From contig NC_051088.1 in NCBI RefSeq assembly GCF_901709675.1, positions 22,271,193 through 22,335,192 on the forward strand: a stretch of DNA of 64,000 nt, in the 5' to 3' direction. The notes beneath the pieces are model-generated. The model worked only from the letters and a program-made list of their open reading frames with translations. It ran no database searches and was not told the origin of the DNA. The translations under genes and the position numbers were made by a program. This document shows, piece after piece, positions 26,613 to 37,990 of the stretch. The stretch's first letter is position 1. Each line of letters opens with the position of its first letter. The DNA comes from Syngnathus acus (Eukaryota > Chordata > Actinopteri > Syngnathiformes > Syngnathidae).

Positions 26613-26613
<1 letters not shown>
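20569..26613. other. Intergenic, no recognisable gene
   Basis: It contains (AAAT)-rich sequence at about 21225-21350, a fragment at about 22542-22590 resembling a mariner-type terminal sequence (also near 60268), poly(A) runs near 25290, 26245 and 26311, and an unusually stop-poor stretch at 25350-26040 that is open on both strands. I recognise no coding exon. Confidence 0.5.

Positions 26614-26664
<51 letters not shown>
26614..26664. repeat. Poly(dC) tract of 51 bases
   Basis: An uninterrupted run of 51 C on the plus strand (51 G on the minus strand), preceded by TTT and followed by AAATTC. Tracts this long are rare in vertebrate genomes and hard to sequence. They can form i-motif (C strand) and G-quadruplex (G strand) structures. 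Confidence 0.95.
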
Positions 26665-26666
<2 letters not shown>

Positions 26667-28323
26667 ATTCCCCCTTCAGACGCATCCCACAGATTTTCAT
26701 TTATCATCCGGGCCTGGCACCAGCACCGGCAGTGACCACGCATTTGTCCAATTGCCGGGAAAAACTACGATCCAAATAAATAAGCGCGTGTTTTTTTCTT
26801 TTTGAATTCATTCTTAAGGATAATTGATTCATTTTGCAAAATCAAATCCAAAACTTTTGAAGGCTAAATCTCGGGATTTTTTTGTTTTTTTGTTTACCCT
26901 CCCACATCAATACCAAGGCAAGCATTGTTTTTTTATTATTAACTGAACGACTATCTCCAGCAAGGATCAGCTGTGCTCCTGTGACGCTCGCATTGCTCCC
27001 TGCAGCCATTGGCAGCGATTAAACGAATGCGCGTGAAATCATGTGAAGGCTCGTCACACGCTATTCCAGGCCCTTCCGTTCATTCAGTCCGCAAACGCAA
27101 AGAGCAGGCCCCCAAAAATAATCAAAGTTGTGTTTTCTGCTGGCTTTACACATGCTTTCGTCTTTGGAGACGCTTCACCTGGGGAGAACCAACGTGGGGG
27201 TCTCGACTTCTTCAGATTAATCTTGACGTAATTTTGCCGTTTTTGTGTTTTATCGACAGAATTTCAGCTCAGTGTTGAAAGTTTTGGTGGCCGTTCGGTG
27301 TCATTTCCAGATTGTGAGGAATGTAAAAGAATCCATTTGAGCGCTGGGAAATGGACGCACGGGTTAGCTTGTAGCAAATAGCCACACGTTTATTTGATTA
27401 AAACGTGAATAAATATACTTTTGCTTTAGCAACCGTGGGGGAAAAAAACACTTGTGCAGACACCGAAGGGGGAGGTTGAAAAAGAGCCAAGACGCTCCGC
27501 TTTTTAAGGGAGCCTTGTGATGACGTCAGACAAGCGCAACGCAGGTTTTCATGAGGTCGGCGCGATCGCTCCGGCTGCAATGTTACTCTGGCACGGATTC
27601 CTCAACTGCCGGCAGACGGCAGTTACGTATCCAAACATGAGAGAACATTGGCAAGAGAGGGAGAATTGTTTCCAGGAGAAGAAATAGTCCATCGATAACC
27701 GGCTCCCCACTGAGCTACCTGCTTTGTCTCGTGCAAAGTTTTTTTTTTTTTTAACTCACTAAATGTGATGTTAATTAGCACGCTAAGTAGATCAAGTAGC
27801 AGATTAAGTACTGACGCTGACAACGGAGTAAATCTATTCTGCACGTGTTGTCATAAAATATTGATATTCACTTTCAGTGTATTGATTAGTTATTCCAACA
27901 GAGGCCACAACAATAAGACTGATTTTTTTTTCTTTTCGGGCTGACCCCTAATGATGACAAAGCCTTCTGGTTTCAGCAGCCAAGAGCTTTCTATGCTTTC
28001 ATTATGAAGAAGGAGGTGCTAAAGATACGACTCAGGATTTGCTCACCCACATGGCCAAGACGGATCTTTTTATGCTGGTCCTCCTCCTTCTTTCACCCCC
28101 CCTCCCCTTATATTCCAAAGCCATTTTTATTCTCACACTCTTTTTTTTTTTTTTTGATGGGGTTACACTTGATTAGTTTTCCACAACATTTGGACTCATT
28201 AGTCATGTCAGATTAGGCCCCGTCACAGCTGAAGAAGATACTGGAAGGCCCCAAATACAACCAGCTTGATAGCAAATAGCAGACCGCTGACGTATTTGCA
28301 TTCTCTGTGTATGTTGAGCTGAG

Positions 28324-28355
<32 letters not shown>

Positions 28356-30003
28356 CTAGCTCCATTAGGGATGAATGGAGTTGGCTGACTGGTTGCAGCT
28401 GTAAGGCAAAATCTGGGAAAAGCAGCTTGATTAATGACAATGTTCTGCTTAGGGTTCTTTTCACGTACTGCTCGGTATCGGATAAGAAGGCATTTAAAAA
28501 AAAAGCCATTCAGCGTGACAGCAAATACGCTCACCAAGCGCAACGTTCGATACAGCAGGACATTGACAAGATCCAAGCGAAAGCTGGAGCGAAAAACGTC
28601 CGACCGGCCGGAATACTTTCACTCCATGGAAGAAGGGCAAGAAGGACAAGGAAATACAAGTCACGGAAAAAATAACTTTGGAATGAGTCAACAAATGATG
28701 GATGTATTTTGGATTGAATGTAAGCAGCATGGTTCCTTCCAAGTAAAAGCACCTGCTTCGACCTCAAAAACAAGTTGACCATTTTGCTACGCCAAGCTGA
28801 ACAATTTGGAGTTGAAACACATTTCGACCCTCGTTTATTTATTTCGACTCGGAGCTGTTGCCACTCTGACTCAAACTGCCAGGCAACACACTGGAGCTCA
28901 TTTGGGCCGCCATTAAATGGATTATCTGTGCCGTTTTTGTATTTTTATTATCTCGGATAAAAGAGAAGAATATCTACCACGAGTTAAGCGAGGTCCACAA
29001 TGGAGGCATTTGTTACGCGACGTAATGTGAAACGCCATCACAGTTTTGTAAGAGTAAGGCACAAGTTCAGATGGCACTTTTACAAAAAAAGCAGATAACT
29101 TAAGATCGACTCGCTTGTTTGAATTTCCTGTCAAGTGAAACGTAAATGTTGAATTTATGAATTTGACACACCAAAGCCCTGCCAAATTCGGATGCTAACA
29201 CAAATTGCCAAGTATTGTGTTTGAAAGGTTCTTGTCTCAACTCTCAAATGCTGCGAGTGTGTCCGCCTCATGTTTGAAAAGAGAATTTGCTGATAAATGT
29301 GTGCTACTTAGTATCTTATCGATCCCACTGGAGCGTGGCACGTCGAGAGGCGCTAGCCAGCAGCTAGCTCTTGAAAAGTGTCATTTTCCTCCATTTGCTC
29401 ATCTTGGAGCATTCCTGCCCTCCTCTCTAAGTAACAACTCCGCCCGAACCATAAAAACGACCCGCTGTCCTGATTTTAGTGCTTCGCATGAATTCTCAAA
29501 TATTTCCGGTGACTTCTGCAATGTGCTCAAGTACCAGTCATTGCTGTTTGGTGCATTAAGTGCGATTATTATTATTTTTTTCAATATACTTTGGGATGTT
29601 CCACTTTGTGAGCAGCCATTGAATGCACCTTGACCCTACCCGGAACGTGTGAGTACAGCTGAGGACTTAACGGGGTTTTATGATGCAAGAGGTGACCACA
29701 TGGGAATACTGTATAGTATTTAGTTACAAAGACAGTTGGGCCCTTAGGAGTTTTCCACTGAACGCTGGCCATGATGATCAAGTGGCCAGCGGTCTGTTGC
29801 GACATCCTCCCTCGCCTCCCCCCGCCCCTGCTGCGCAATCCACTGGACAGCTGGTCCTAGCTTTGGTTCCAGAGCGGGTCTGGACACTAACTTTTGCACT
29901 GGTAGCACTGCTGCGGCCAACTCAAAAAGTCGGTCGCACCAGCACAGGGTTTGGTCGCGCCCTTTTTCGGGGGAGGTGTCACATAACCTTATTTGCGGAT
30001 GTC
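26665..30003. other. Intergenic, no recognisable gene
   Basis: Simple repeats include (TG)n at 28325-28354 and T runs near 27739 and 28141. Short open frames have no recognisable features. Confidence 0.5.
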
Positions 30004-30078
30004 ACGTTATGTTTGAAAACACAACTTGCTGAAAAATCTATCTACGTTATGTTTGAAAACACAACTTGCTGAAAAATG

Positions 30079-30159
<81 letters not shown>

Positions 30160-30181
30160 GCTCTTTCTCTTTCTTTCTCTC

Positions 30182-30234
<53 letters not shown>

Positions 30235-30251
30235 CTCTCTCTTTCTCTCTC

Positions 30252-30282
<31 letters not shown>

Positions 30283-30294
30283 CTCTCTCTTTCT
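30004..30294. repeat. 40-bp duplication plus compound (CTAT)n/(CTTTCT)n microsatellite
   Basis: A 40-bp unit starting ACGTTATGTTTGAAAACACA at 30004 is repeated from 30044. It runs into about 20 CTAT units (to about 30158) and then about 130 bp of CTCTTT-type polypyrimidine to about 30294. The whole plus strand from 30158 to 30294 is pyrimidine only or nearly so, a triplex-prone sequence. Confidence 0.9.
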
Positions 30295-30925
30295 AAAAGT
30301 GAGGAGGTCACCTGGGTTACACTCGTCTAATAGATTTGATGGTTTATACCTTGTGACGGCAATTAGGTGCTTGATTCCAATTTAAATTAAGATCAAATGG
30401 CAAATGTAGTCAGTCATATTTGAGTTGAATCCAGGGCCCATTAATCATAGGAAACAGAAATGTTACAATTACGTTTAAACAAGCTGTCTGTCAAGGATGT
30501 CTTGCACACGCCTGGCACACGCACACGGATGCAAGTTCATTGTTTCAGCTTCCTCACTGTCTACGTGTGCGTGTGTCGCCCATTCTCAGCAGTTTTCGTC
30601 ATATACAACAGGGAGCTTCTGCCCCCTAGCGGTAAAATGGAAATACAGCAAGTTGTAAAGGCCAACTTGTCAGAAAGCAGCCCTGGCAAAAGTTGCTCTA
30701 AACAGATGCTCTAGCTTATTCATTGATGAGTCAAAATCGTTTTTTGTTTTTTTTTTCCCTACATGCTCCAATAGACTTGCTCATGCAACTGATTGCCGTG
30801 TTTTGTTTTGATCATACTGAAGCAGCTTAAAAAGGACAATTCCACATCAATTATTCTGTATTGATATTATGTTAGAGCACAATTATGCAAAATGAAAGTC
30901 AAATTCATTGCAGACAAAAAGCAGG
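30295..30925. other. Intergenic, 3' of idh3g
   Basis: AT-rich sequence without recognised features. A fragment near 30610 (GCCCCCTAGCGG) resembles old repeat debris also seen elsewhere in the window. Confidence 0.45.
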
Positions 30926-30931
30926 TTTATT
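30926..30931 (-). terminator. idh3g: Polyadenylation signal of idh3g
   Basis: The minus strand reads AATAAA, about 265 nt past the idh3g stop codon and close upstream of an AT-rich region. It is the first canonical signal downstream of the gene. Confidence 0.6.
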
Positions 30932-31193
30932 TGTGCAGTTTACATGAAGATGCTTCGATGATATGTCTACATTCAAAATAGTACAGTTTAAGTCGAGCGA
31001 AATTTTGTATAAGTCACAGCACAGCAGCAAGTCGTGAATTGTGATCCACTAAGTTAAAAATCTTTTGCTGTCAACTCTCATGTAACCTTTGCAGTTTTGT
31101 GAACAAACTTACAGTATACCATTTGCCATTTTTGAGTCTGCTTTTATGGAAGGTGAAGAATACAACATAGATATGTGCGCCCGCATTGGATGC

Positions 31194-33826
31194 TTACATC
31201 TCAGCTGTGCGCTGTCCTTTGCTTTGGATGATTCGCATGATGGACTGAACCACTTCGGACGTGGTGCCCTGGCCGCCAATGTCCGCTGTGTGCAACTGAA
31301 CCACAACAGCATTGTGTTAAAGGGGAGCACAGCAAAGGGCAAGGAATGTCATGTCAGGGGGGAGCAGGACTCACCCGGGTTTCATTCATGGTTGTGAGTA
31401 CTGCATTGCGGATCAGGGTTGCGTGATCGTAAAGCCTGGAGGAAAGCAAAAAAGCGTTGAAAGAGGCGCACGGCAGACGAAGGCAGAAAGCGTGAGGACC
31501 TACTTAAGATGGTCGAGCATCATGCAGCTGGCGAGCAGCAGGGCGGTGGGGTTGGCAATGTTCTTGTTTGCGATACTTTTCCCCGTGTTCCTCGTGGCCT
31601 GGAGAAAACCAAAATCTTAATAAGTTTGGTGCAATTTTCCTCCCAGGCGCTCCGGAAGAGTCAAACGCTCACCGTTTCAAAAACGGCGTAGTTTTGGCCG
31701 TAATTGGCGCCGGGCACCAGGCCGGGTCCTCCCACCAGGCCGGCGCACACGTTGCTCACCACGTTGCCGTACAGGTTGGGCATCACCATCACGTCAAACT
31801 GCTGCGGCTTGGAAACCAGCTGGAGGCACAGTCAGACGGGTCCGCAACTTGCTTCCAACTCGGCCATTTTGCATGTTCTCTCCCTCACCTGCATGGTGGT
31901 GTTGTCCACAATCATGCTATCGAACGTGATGTCGGGGTATCCCGAGGCCACCTCCTTGCAACACTGCAGGAACAAGCCGTCGCCTAGCTTCCTGTTGGCG
32001 CCCGCGCAACAGTTAGCCGCATGCAGGAGAGAAGAATCGCGCGCACAACTCACATGATGTTAGCCTTGTGGATGGCCGTCACCCTGCGTCGGCCTTTCTC
32101 TCTGGCCAGCCGGAAGGCGTACTCGGCAATTCGGAGCGAATTATTCCTGGTGATTATCTTAAGAGACTCCACAACACCGGAGACGCTCTGAAAGAGATCA
32201 ATGCTGAGTCTTTACAGCAAGCTAACAGGGAGGAGAAGGGTCGGTCCCACCTCGTGCTCCAGACTGCTGTACTCTCCCTCGGTGTTTTCCCGAACGATCA
32301 AGATGTCGATGTTCTTGTGGCGAGTCTGGACGCCGGGCAGGGACTGGCAGTGCATCACGTTGGCATACAGGTCCAAGCTCGTGCTGTAGACACATTATGG
32401 AAATGATTAAGCTACTAACATGTGAGTAAAACAACGTCAACCTAACACTTAAAACTTACCGAAGAAGATTGTTCCCGGATTTGACAGAGGCGGGCATGTT
32501 ATGCCTGGTTTCTATATTACCTGGCAGGAGAATTAAAGGTTGACATGAGACACAATTATGATACAATTTATGTCTACATGTGTTGCGCCACCGTTAGTGT
32601 TGATATCGTTAGAAATGCTATTCGCGAGCCTGCCGATGCTGTTTTGTACTGTGTGTTAGCATTCAGCTAAGTTGACTTTCTAAAGGAAAATCTATGTAGT
32701 TACATTCTGCATATGGGTTGTTTTATGTTTGTATAAAATATTGATTTCAGTTCATGATCACTTAAATATGACTCAAAAAAAGCTAAAGGAATGGATAAAA
32801 ACTGATGACAAAGAAAATGACTCACCTTTGAGGGCTACTCCATTACGGCGGATGGCAGTTATGGCGTTATTGATGTCATCTTCGGTCTCCAAGGCAGAAT
32901 TGACCTGTACCACCTCAAAGTCCACAGGGACACAGCTGAACCTACAGACAAGACACGGGGTGAATCAAAAACTCTGTGGCCGCATGGCAATACTTTATTT
33001 CTGTATTTCAGTCTGACCAACCTGAACACTTCCCTGACGTGACTAAACAGCTCTGGACCGATTCCATCTCCAGGGATTAGAGTGACAGTATGTCTGCCGC
33101 CATACTTTGCTGGAGGCGGCTGTGACAAATGAGATGCAACAAATTGTGACTTTTATCTCTCGTGTGAACAACGTGACACATCTGTGAAAGTATAATTTGA
33201 TGTATTTTAAGACTAAGATCTCTTGTGAACAACGTGACAGCTGTGCTAATGCAGAGAAATTTAAGAGCCATGTTTAAAATGTTAAACGTGTGCGATGCAT
33301 AGTCTTGTGTACTACTGTGTAATGTGTATCCATGTCCCATACTTACAATGTTACTTCCCTTTGGATGCAGATGGGCAGCAAGGAAAGCAGATTAAAAAAA
33401 ACAGATCAATTTGTAAAGTTAAAACCAAAACAGATCGACACACATGACATTTTAATCCATGTGACCAGATTAAGGGACAAGAAAGCCCCACTTGTATTCA
33501 CACTGACACGTTAAATTAAGACACTCACAGTCAACACCGTTTTATTCCTGTGACTTGTGACTGTTGGTCCAAATACCTAAAGGATAAAAATAAAAATCCG
33601 ACATTATTCGACAGGTAAAATACTGTGGATTATTAGATTATCGTGGTTTGACCTTGTGCCACAACAATGATCATAAAAAGAGTTCGACATAGAACCCACG
33701 CACATTCGTTCGGACCGTATGTAAAAGAAAAGTTTGTCGCCTTACTTTAATCGCGTTTCCAGCAATTCCAGCCCGAAAAGGTTGGATTATTTTGGACATG
33801 GAGAATGCGGCACAGGGAGCAGCCAT
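31194..33826 (-). CDS. idh3g: NAD-dependent isocitrate dehydrogenase gamma subunit, mitochondrial
   Basis: Regulatory subunit of the mitochondrial matrix IDH3 heterotetramer, which converts isocitrate to 2-oxoglutarate in the TCA cycle. Minus-strand coding exons are 33826-33746, 33576-33529, 33358-33347 (12-nt microexon), 33119-33022, 32941-32826, 32520-32460, 32383-32251, 32187-32054, 31991-31889, 31819-31673, 31598-31504, 31435-31375 and 31295-31194. All junctions are GT-AG and the sum is 1191 nt, or 396 aa (human 393). Landmarks in order: an N-terminus rich in A/S/K/R consistent with mitochondrial import, [73 protein letters not shown] (with I for V), [34 protein letters not shown] and [10 protein letters not shown]. 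Divergence from IDH3A/B points to gamma. The ATG lies in AAGATGG context. The gene is head-to-head with fam3a. Confidence 0.96.
33347..33358 (-). other. idh3g: Candidate 12-nt microexon of idh3g
   Basis: On the minus strand a polypyrimidine stretch ends in CATCCAAAG, followed by GGAAGTAACATT and a perfect GTAAGT donor. The 12 nt encode Gly-Ser-Asn-Ile in phase 0 and join the flanking exons in frame. With it, the product reads [12 protein letters not shown], which aligns with mammalian QTIPPSAKYGG. Skipping it is also in frame, so both isoforms are possible. Confidence 0.6.
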
Positions 33827-34160
33827 CTTGGGTTGGTACTAGCGGTACAAGAAAAGAGAAATAGTAGTTTTATTCATTTATTTATTTTTTTAACCTAAAT
33901 TAAATTTTCATGCATTTACTATTTGTCGAATGAAACGTCGAGTTCGTACTGTTGTGATTTAATGTCTATAAAAACGTACTTGAAAGATTTAGGGTGGATT
34001 GCGGAAATCTTGAGACGGCCAATCACGTGACGTTGGATGCGCAGGCGCCGTGCAGGAGGAGTTGATATTTCCGGAAAATAATCGACATGATTTCAATTTA
34101 ATCAGCTGCGTTTCTTCTCTCCGCACCTGCATTACGAATACGGAAAGAAACACGCGTGTA
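33827..34160. promoter_or_regulatory. Compact divergent promoter of idh3g and fam3a
   Basis: The two genes point away from each other with only about 450 bp between the idh3g ATG and the end of the fam3a first exon. Motifs seen: a palindromic E-box TCACGTGAC (34023-34031), an NRF-1-like TGCGCAGGCGC (34038-34048) and an ETS/GABP-type TTTCCGGAAA (34068-34077). NRF-1, GABP and E-box factors commonly drive nuclear genes for mitochondrial proteins, which fits idh3g. No TATA box is obvious. Transcription start sites are not determined. Confidence 0.6.
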
Positions 34161-34272
34161 TTTGCGTGCAAATATTTGCTTGAGCCGTACCCACGACGCA
34201 TGCCCAAATGAGGAAACTGCGGAAAAAGTAGTTCAACTTTTCTGGCGAACGACGCTTGTTCCCTCATTCCAG
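34161..34272 (+). other. fam3a: Non-coding first exon of fam3a (5' UTR), approximate start
   Basis: The sequence ends CATTCCAG followed by a consensus GTGAGTGA donor at 34273. It lies between the divergent promoter and the coding exon that starts at 35087. The right boundary is firm by consensus; the left one is a guess. Confidence 0.45.
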
Positions 34273-34756
34273 GTGAGTGACGACAACCAAAAACGCAACA
34301 CTTTACTGACGCTTACAAACGGCACCTCGACGGTAGTGTCATGCTTGCAAATATGTCGTAAAATCGCGAATTTATTTCGCCTTAAATGTTTGAAGTTTGT
34401 CATTCAGGCGCAAAAGTCGAAACCCGCCTTTATTTTCTTCTATTAAAGTCAAGAAACTGTATTGTTTTAAAATAACACTTGATATTATACACATGTTTAC
34501 GCGTTCCAACAGTTTATTAAGAAAGGGAGGATTAAAATGATACCTACATTGTACAAAAAATGGAAAGAGAATAAAAAGTCCAATAGGTTAGGGTTAGTTG
34601 GTCATTTAAAATAGCCACGTAACTTTGCGTTAAAGTCTAATGCTGGTTTAATGCTAACATAATGGGAAACTCCATCGATGGATTAGCAAATATCAGCAGC
34701 GTCATGGCGTCCCAAATCATCAACTCAACATGTTAATCGTTAAACCGAGAGAGAGA

Positions 34757-34840
34757 GTCAATTTTATTTATATAGCCCTTAATCAGAAACATTTCTCATG
34801 GCCACAGTTGACAATTATTCTCAACATCCCCTGACATCAA
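34757..34840 (-). mobile_element. Fish retroposon 3' end, second copy
   Basis: On the minus strand it reads TCAGGGGATGTTGAGAATAA, then TTAAGGGCTATATAAATAAA and a (GACTCTCT)-like end. The blocks match the plus-strand copy at 4660-4868. It lies in intron 1 of fam3a. Confidence 0.55.
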
Positions 34841-35086
34841 CAACAACCATCTGTTTTTATGCAATTGAATCTTACTGTATGCTAGTTTTCCTTATTAAAG
34901 AAACATTGTTTTGTGCATGCTATCTGTACATGTATTTGTTAGTCTGTTGCTGATGTTTAACAAAGTTATCTATTTCAGCTTGATAAATGGAAAACTTTTA
35001 TTTGACAAGCCCCAGGGAAAAAATGCTCGTTAACCAACCACTTGTTTTTCCTCCCACGCCAGACCAGGACCACGAGAGAGCAAATC

Positions 35087-37235
35087 ATGAGATTAACAGG
35101 TAGGTTTGGATTATTTATTTTTTCTTCTCACCATTTTCTCACCCGGTGTCTTCCATTTGACTCGGCAGGCCCCGTGCGCGTCGTGGCTGTGCTCCTCTTG
35201 GTGGGACTCACGTGGCTCCTTGCAAGCACGTTCTTCGGAGGGGACAGTGCTTCATTCGTGCGCCATTTCCTCAATAGTAAGCACGACCATTTTGACTGTT
35301 TACAGGGATACACACCCACAAACAGTTTAGCAAGTCATTACTTTTGTCTGACATCTTATCGCGCAAAGCCAAATGTTGTCAGAGCTCTGACAGCATTATC
35401 ATCGTCGTCAAGGCAACGTTTCTGTTGTATCGGTGAGATGCGATGAGGTTTGTGCCTGGTGAGGTGGGACATTTAGAATTTCCACAAGGCAAACAGTGGT
35501 TCCAGAATTTCTTTGAAACGTACAATATTTGTGTAATGGAAATATGTACATGTATGTATGTATGTGTGACGCCCCCTCTGCTCTTTTTCTTTTTTCCAGG
35601 TGCAAGCCAGGAACCAACAGCAGGTACGGCTGCATTAATAGATTCTATATGCTCTTAATCATAATAATGATGATAATGGTCATAAATAGAGAGAAGATGT
35701 TGACTTATCGTCTTGGAATCAAATTTGTTACCACGTTGCCCTTCAAAATGCATCAACAGTGGGATGGGAATGGGAGGGACAAGCCCCTCCCCCACAAGTA
35801 ACATCTTGATCTTTCTCCTTCTTTTTTTTTTTATTTTTTTTATGAAGCTGACATTCGGCCCCGCAGGTATAAATGCGGCCTTTCTGCGGCGTGCCCGCCC
35901 AAACATCTGGCTTTCCGCCTGGTGTCGGGAGCTGCTAACGTCATCGGGCCCAAAATCTGTCTGGAGGACAAGATGTGAGATTTGCTGCTTTGTGTCGCCA
36001 CTTCCCGCCGTCGCACTTTGGAGTTCATTTGCTTCCCCCTGTTTGAGTAGATGACAGCAAGCACACTTTGTTCTCGTCTGTCCCTCCCCCCCGTTCATCT
36101 GGACGCCACTCAAGTGTTCTTTCATTTCTGCTGACTGTCTGTTTTGTCTCACTGACTCAGGTTATTAAGCAGCGTGAAAAACAACATTGGCAGAGGATTA
36201 AACATCGCTTTGGTGAACGGTACGATGAACCGAGCGGTTTGTGACGCGCGCTCAGTTTTACACACGCTTGTTTTTTTTGGGTCTTTTTTGTTTTTAGGGG
36301 TGACCGGTGAACCTTTGGAAACCAAGACCTTTGACATGTGGGCGGGAGGTAATAAAAATTGACATTGTCCACTTTGCAAATTGATGTTTGACCACAATCA
36401 GATCCATGGTCGTCTTCAAGGTGCCATTGTAAATGTGATATTAGGCGCAAATGACTCTGACTGACCAATTCATCGCTCACGTGATGTTTGTCCTCAGATG
36501 TTTCGGACCTAATGAAATATCTGCGGCCGCTCCACGAGGGAACACTGGTGTTTGTGGCCTCTTTTGATGATCCCGCTACAAAGTAAGAGTGCAACAAGCG
36601 CATCATGGCATACGTTATTACGTAAACCCATTTGATCACTATGATTTTGCGGCACCCTCTTTTGCAGTACACTACGGAGTACCCCAGGATCCGTTTCGAG
36701 TCCCCTATTAATTTTTTTTTTAAGCTCCTCACTGTATTCATTTATAGTCTGGCCCCCCACCTTTTTCATTGCCAGGTTGAATGCAGAGTCTCGGCGTATG
36801 TTTGAGGAGCTCGGGAGCACCGCCGTCAAAGAATTGGCTTTTCGGGACAGCTGGGTGTTTGTTGGCGCCAAGGGCATCGACAACAAGAGTCCATTTGAGC
36901 AGGTAGGCAATAATAAATGTAACTCATCAATTTATTGATTAAAGGACAATGTAATTATTTGGATTTGAATGATCTCCTTCTGCTGTAGTAGTTGTCTTGA
37001 TTTTATTTGGCACAAAAACAAACACAGCATGACTCTATGTAGCACTCTTTGTGCGAGCAGCCGCCGCATTGTCGGCGGGAATCTCATCTTTCCGTGTGGT
37101 TGACATCCGATCTGTTTGATTTGTCGTTCCCATTAGCGCATGAAGAACAGCAAGAGCAACAACAAATACGAAGGGTGGCCTGAGTCACTGGAGATGGACG
37201 GCTGCATTCCCTTACGGCCGGCCGTGTCAGTTTAA
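35087..37235 (+). CDS. fam3a: FAM3A, secreted/mitochondrial FAM3-family protein
   Basis: Member of the FAM3 cytokine-like family; mammalian FAM3A is linked to hepatic ATP release and metabolic regulation. Coding exons: 35087-35099 (13 nt), 35169-35276, 35600-35623 (24 nt), 35848-35974, 36161-36219, 36299-36349, 36498-36582, 36776-36902 and 37137-37235. They total 693 nt and 230 aa, the same length as human FAM3A. An N-terminal [20 protein letters not shown] hydrophobic segment acts as signal peptide/anchor. Then come [103 protein letters not shown] and [16 protein letters not shown]. The four conserved cysteines are present. The near-identical core to human FAM3A separates it from FAM3B/C/D. 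The first coding exon carries only four complete codons. Confidence 0.96.
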
Positions 37236-37984
37236 TTCGCTTCTTTGCAGGGAGCGTTTCCATGACAGCCGACTGATTCTGATGCACACATCTTGGACAT
37301 GTAACAATGGAGCCGGAGTCGGTTTTCCTTTGAAAGAAAGTGATCGTTTCTCGTCTCCCTGCCAAAAAGGCGCCCCATGAAGTTGCACCATGTCCTGAAG
37401 TTCTCCAAACGCTTTTTAGCGTTCTCACGAAGGGTAACGTTTTGCCTGAAGTTAAAATGTAAACGCTGTATTCCATATTCAAGTCGAAGTAGCTCTTTTT
37501 AATGCTGTGACACATATTTCTGTGAAATTGTACGCAAAATAGTAGGAGCCGTTTTATACCTTCAAACCTGATGCACAAACCTACGGTGTCGCTTGACTTG
37601 TTTAGTTTGCCAACTTGTTTCACTTTCTTAAAATTATTTATTGAAATGCCAAACACAGAAGCTTACTGAAAACATCTAGACTGCTCAGTAGTTTCATAAT
37701 ATCCAATGCTGGTTGATATTTGTCCACTGAGTGCTTTGTTGCTTTATGTTTGCAAATGTGTTTTTTCCCTGAATGTTTGACATGTTGGAACTATTTAAAG
37801 ACATAGCAATACATTTAGGAATTGTTTTCTGTTGCTTTTGACTGGTAATAATTTTACACAAAGCTTTGTGTGCGTGGCAAAGGGTACTATTAAATCATTT
37901 TATGATACTTGTCCAGATTTCTTTTTAAAGTTATACAAAAAATACGATTAATTCAAACATGGTATACAATTACAAAGACATGAA

Positions 37985-37990
37985 AATAAA
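37985..37990 (+). terminator. fam3a: Candidate polyadenylation signal of fam3a
   Basis: AATAAA about 750 nt past the fam3a stop. A variant ATTAAA lies about 100 nt upstream. The interval 37236-38800 is AT-rich and otherwise has no gene that I recognise. Confidence 0.35.

Noticed and set aside
26558-26805. Polyproline open frames
   Set aside because: Translation of the 51-base C tract; no coding context.
30026-30385. Open frames of repeated Leu/Ser/Ile/Tyr
   Set aside because: Translations of the CTAT and CTTTCT microsatellites.
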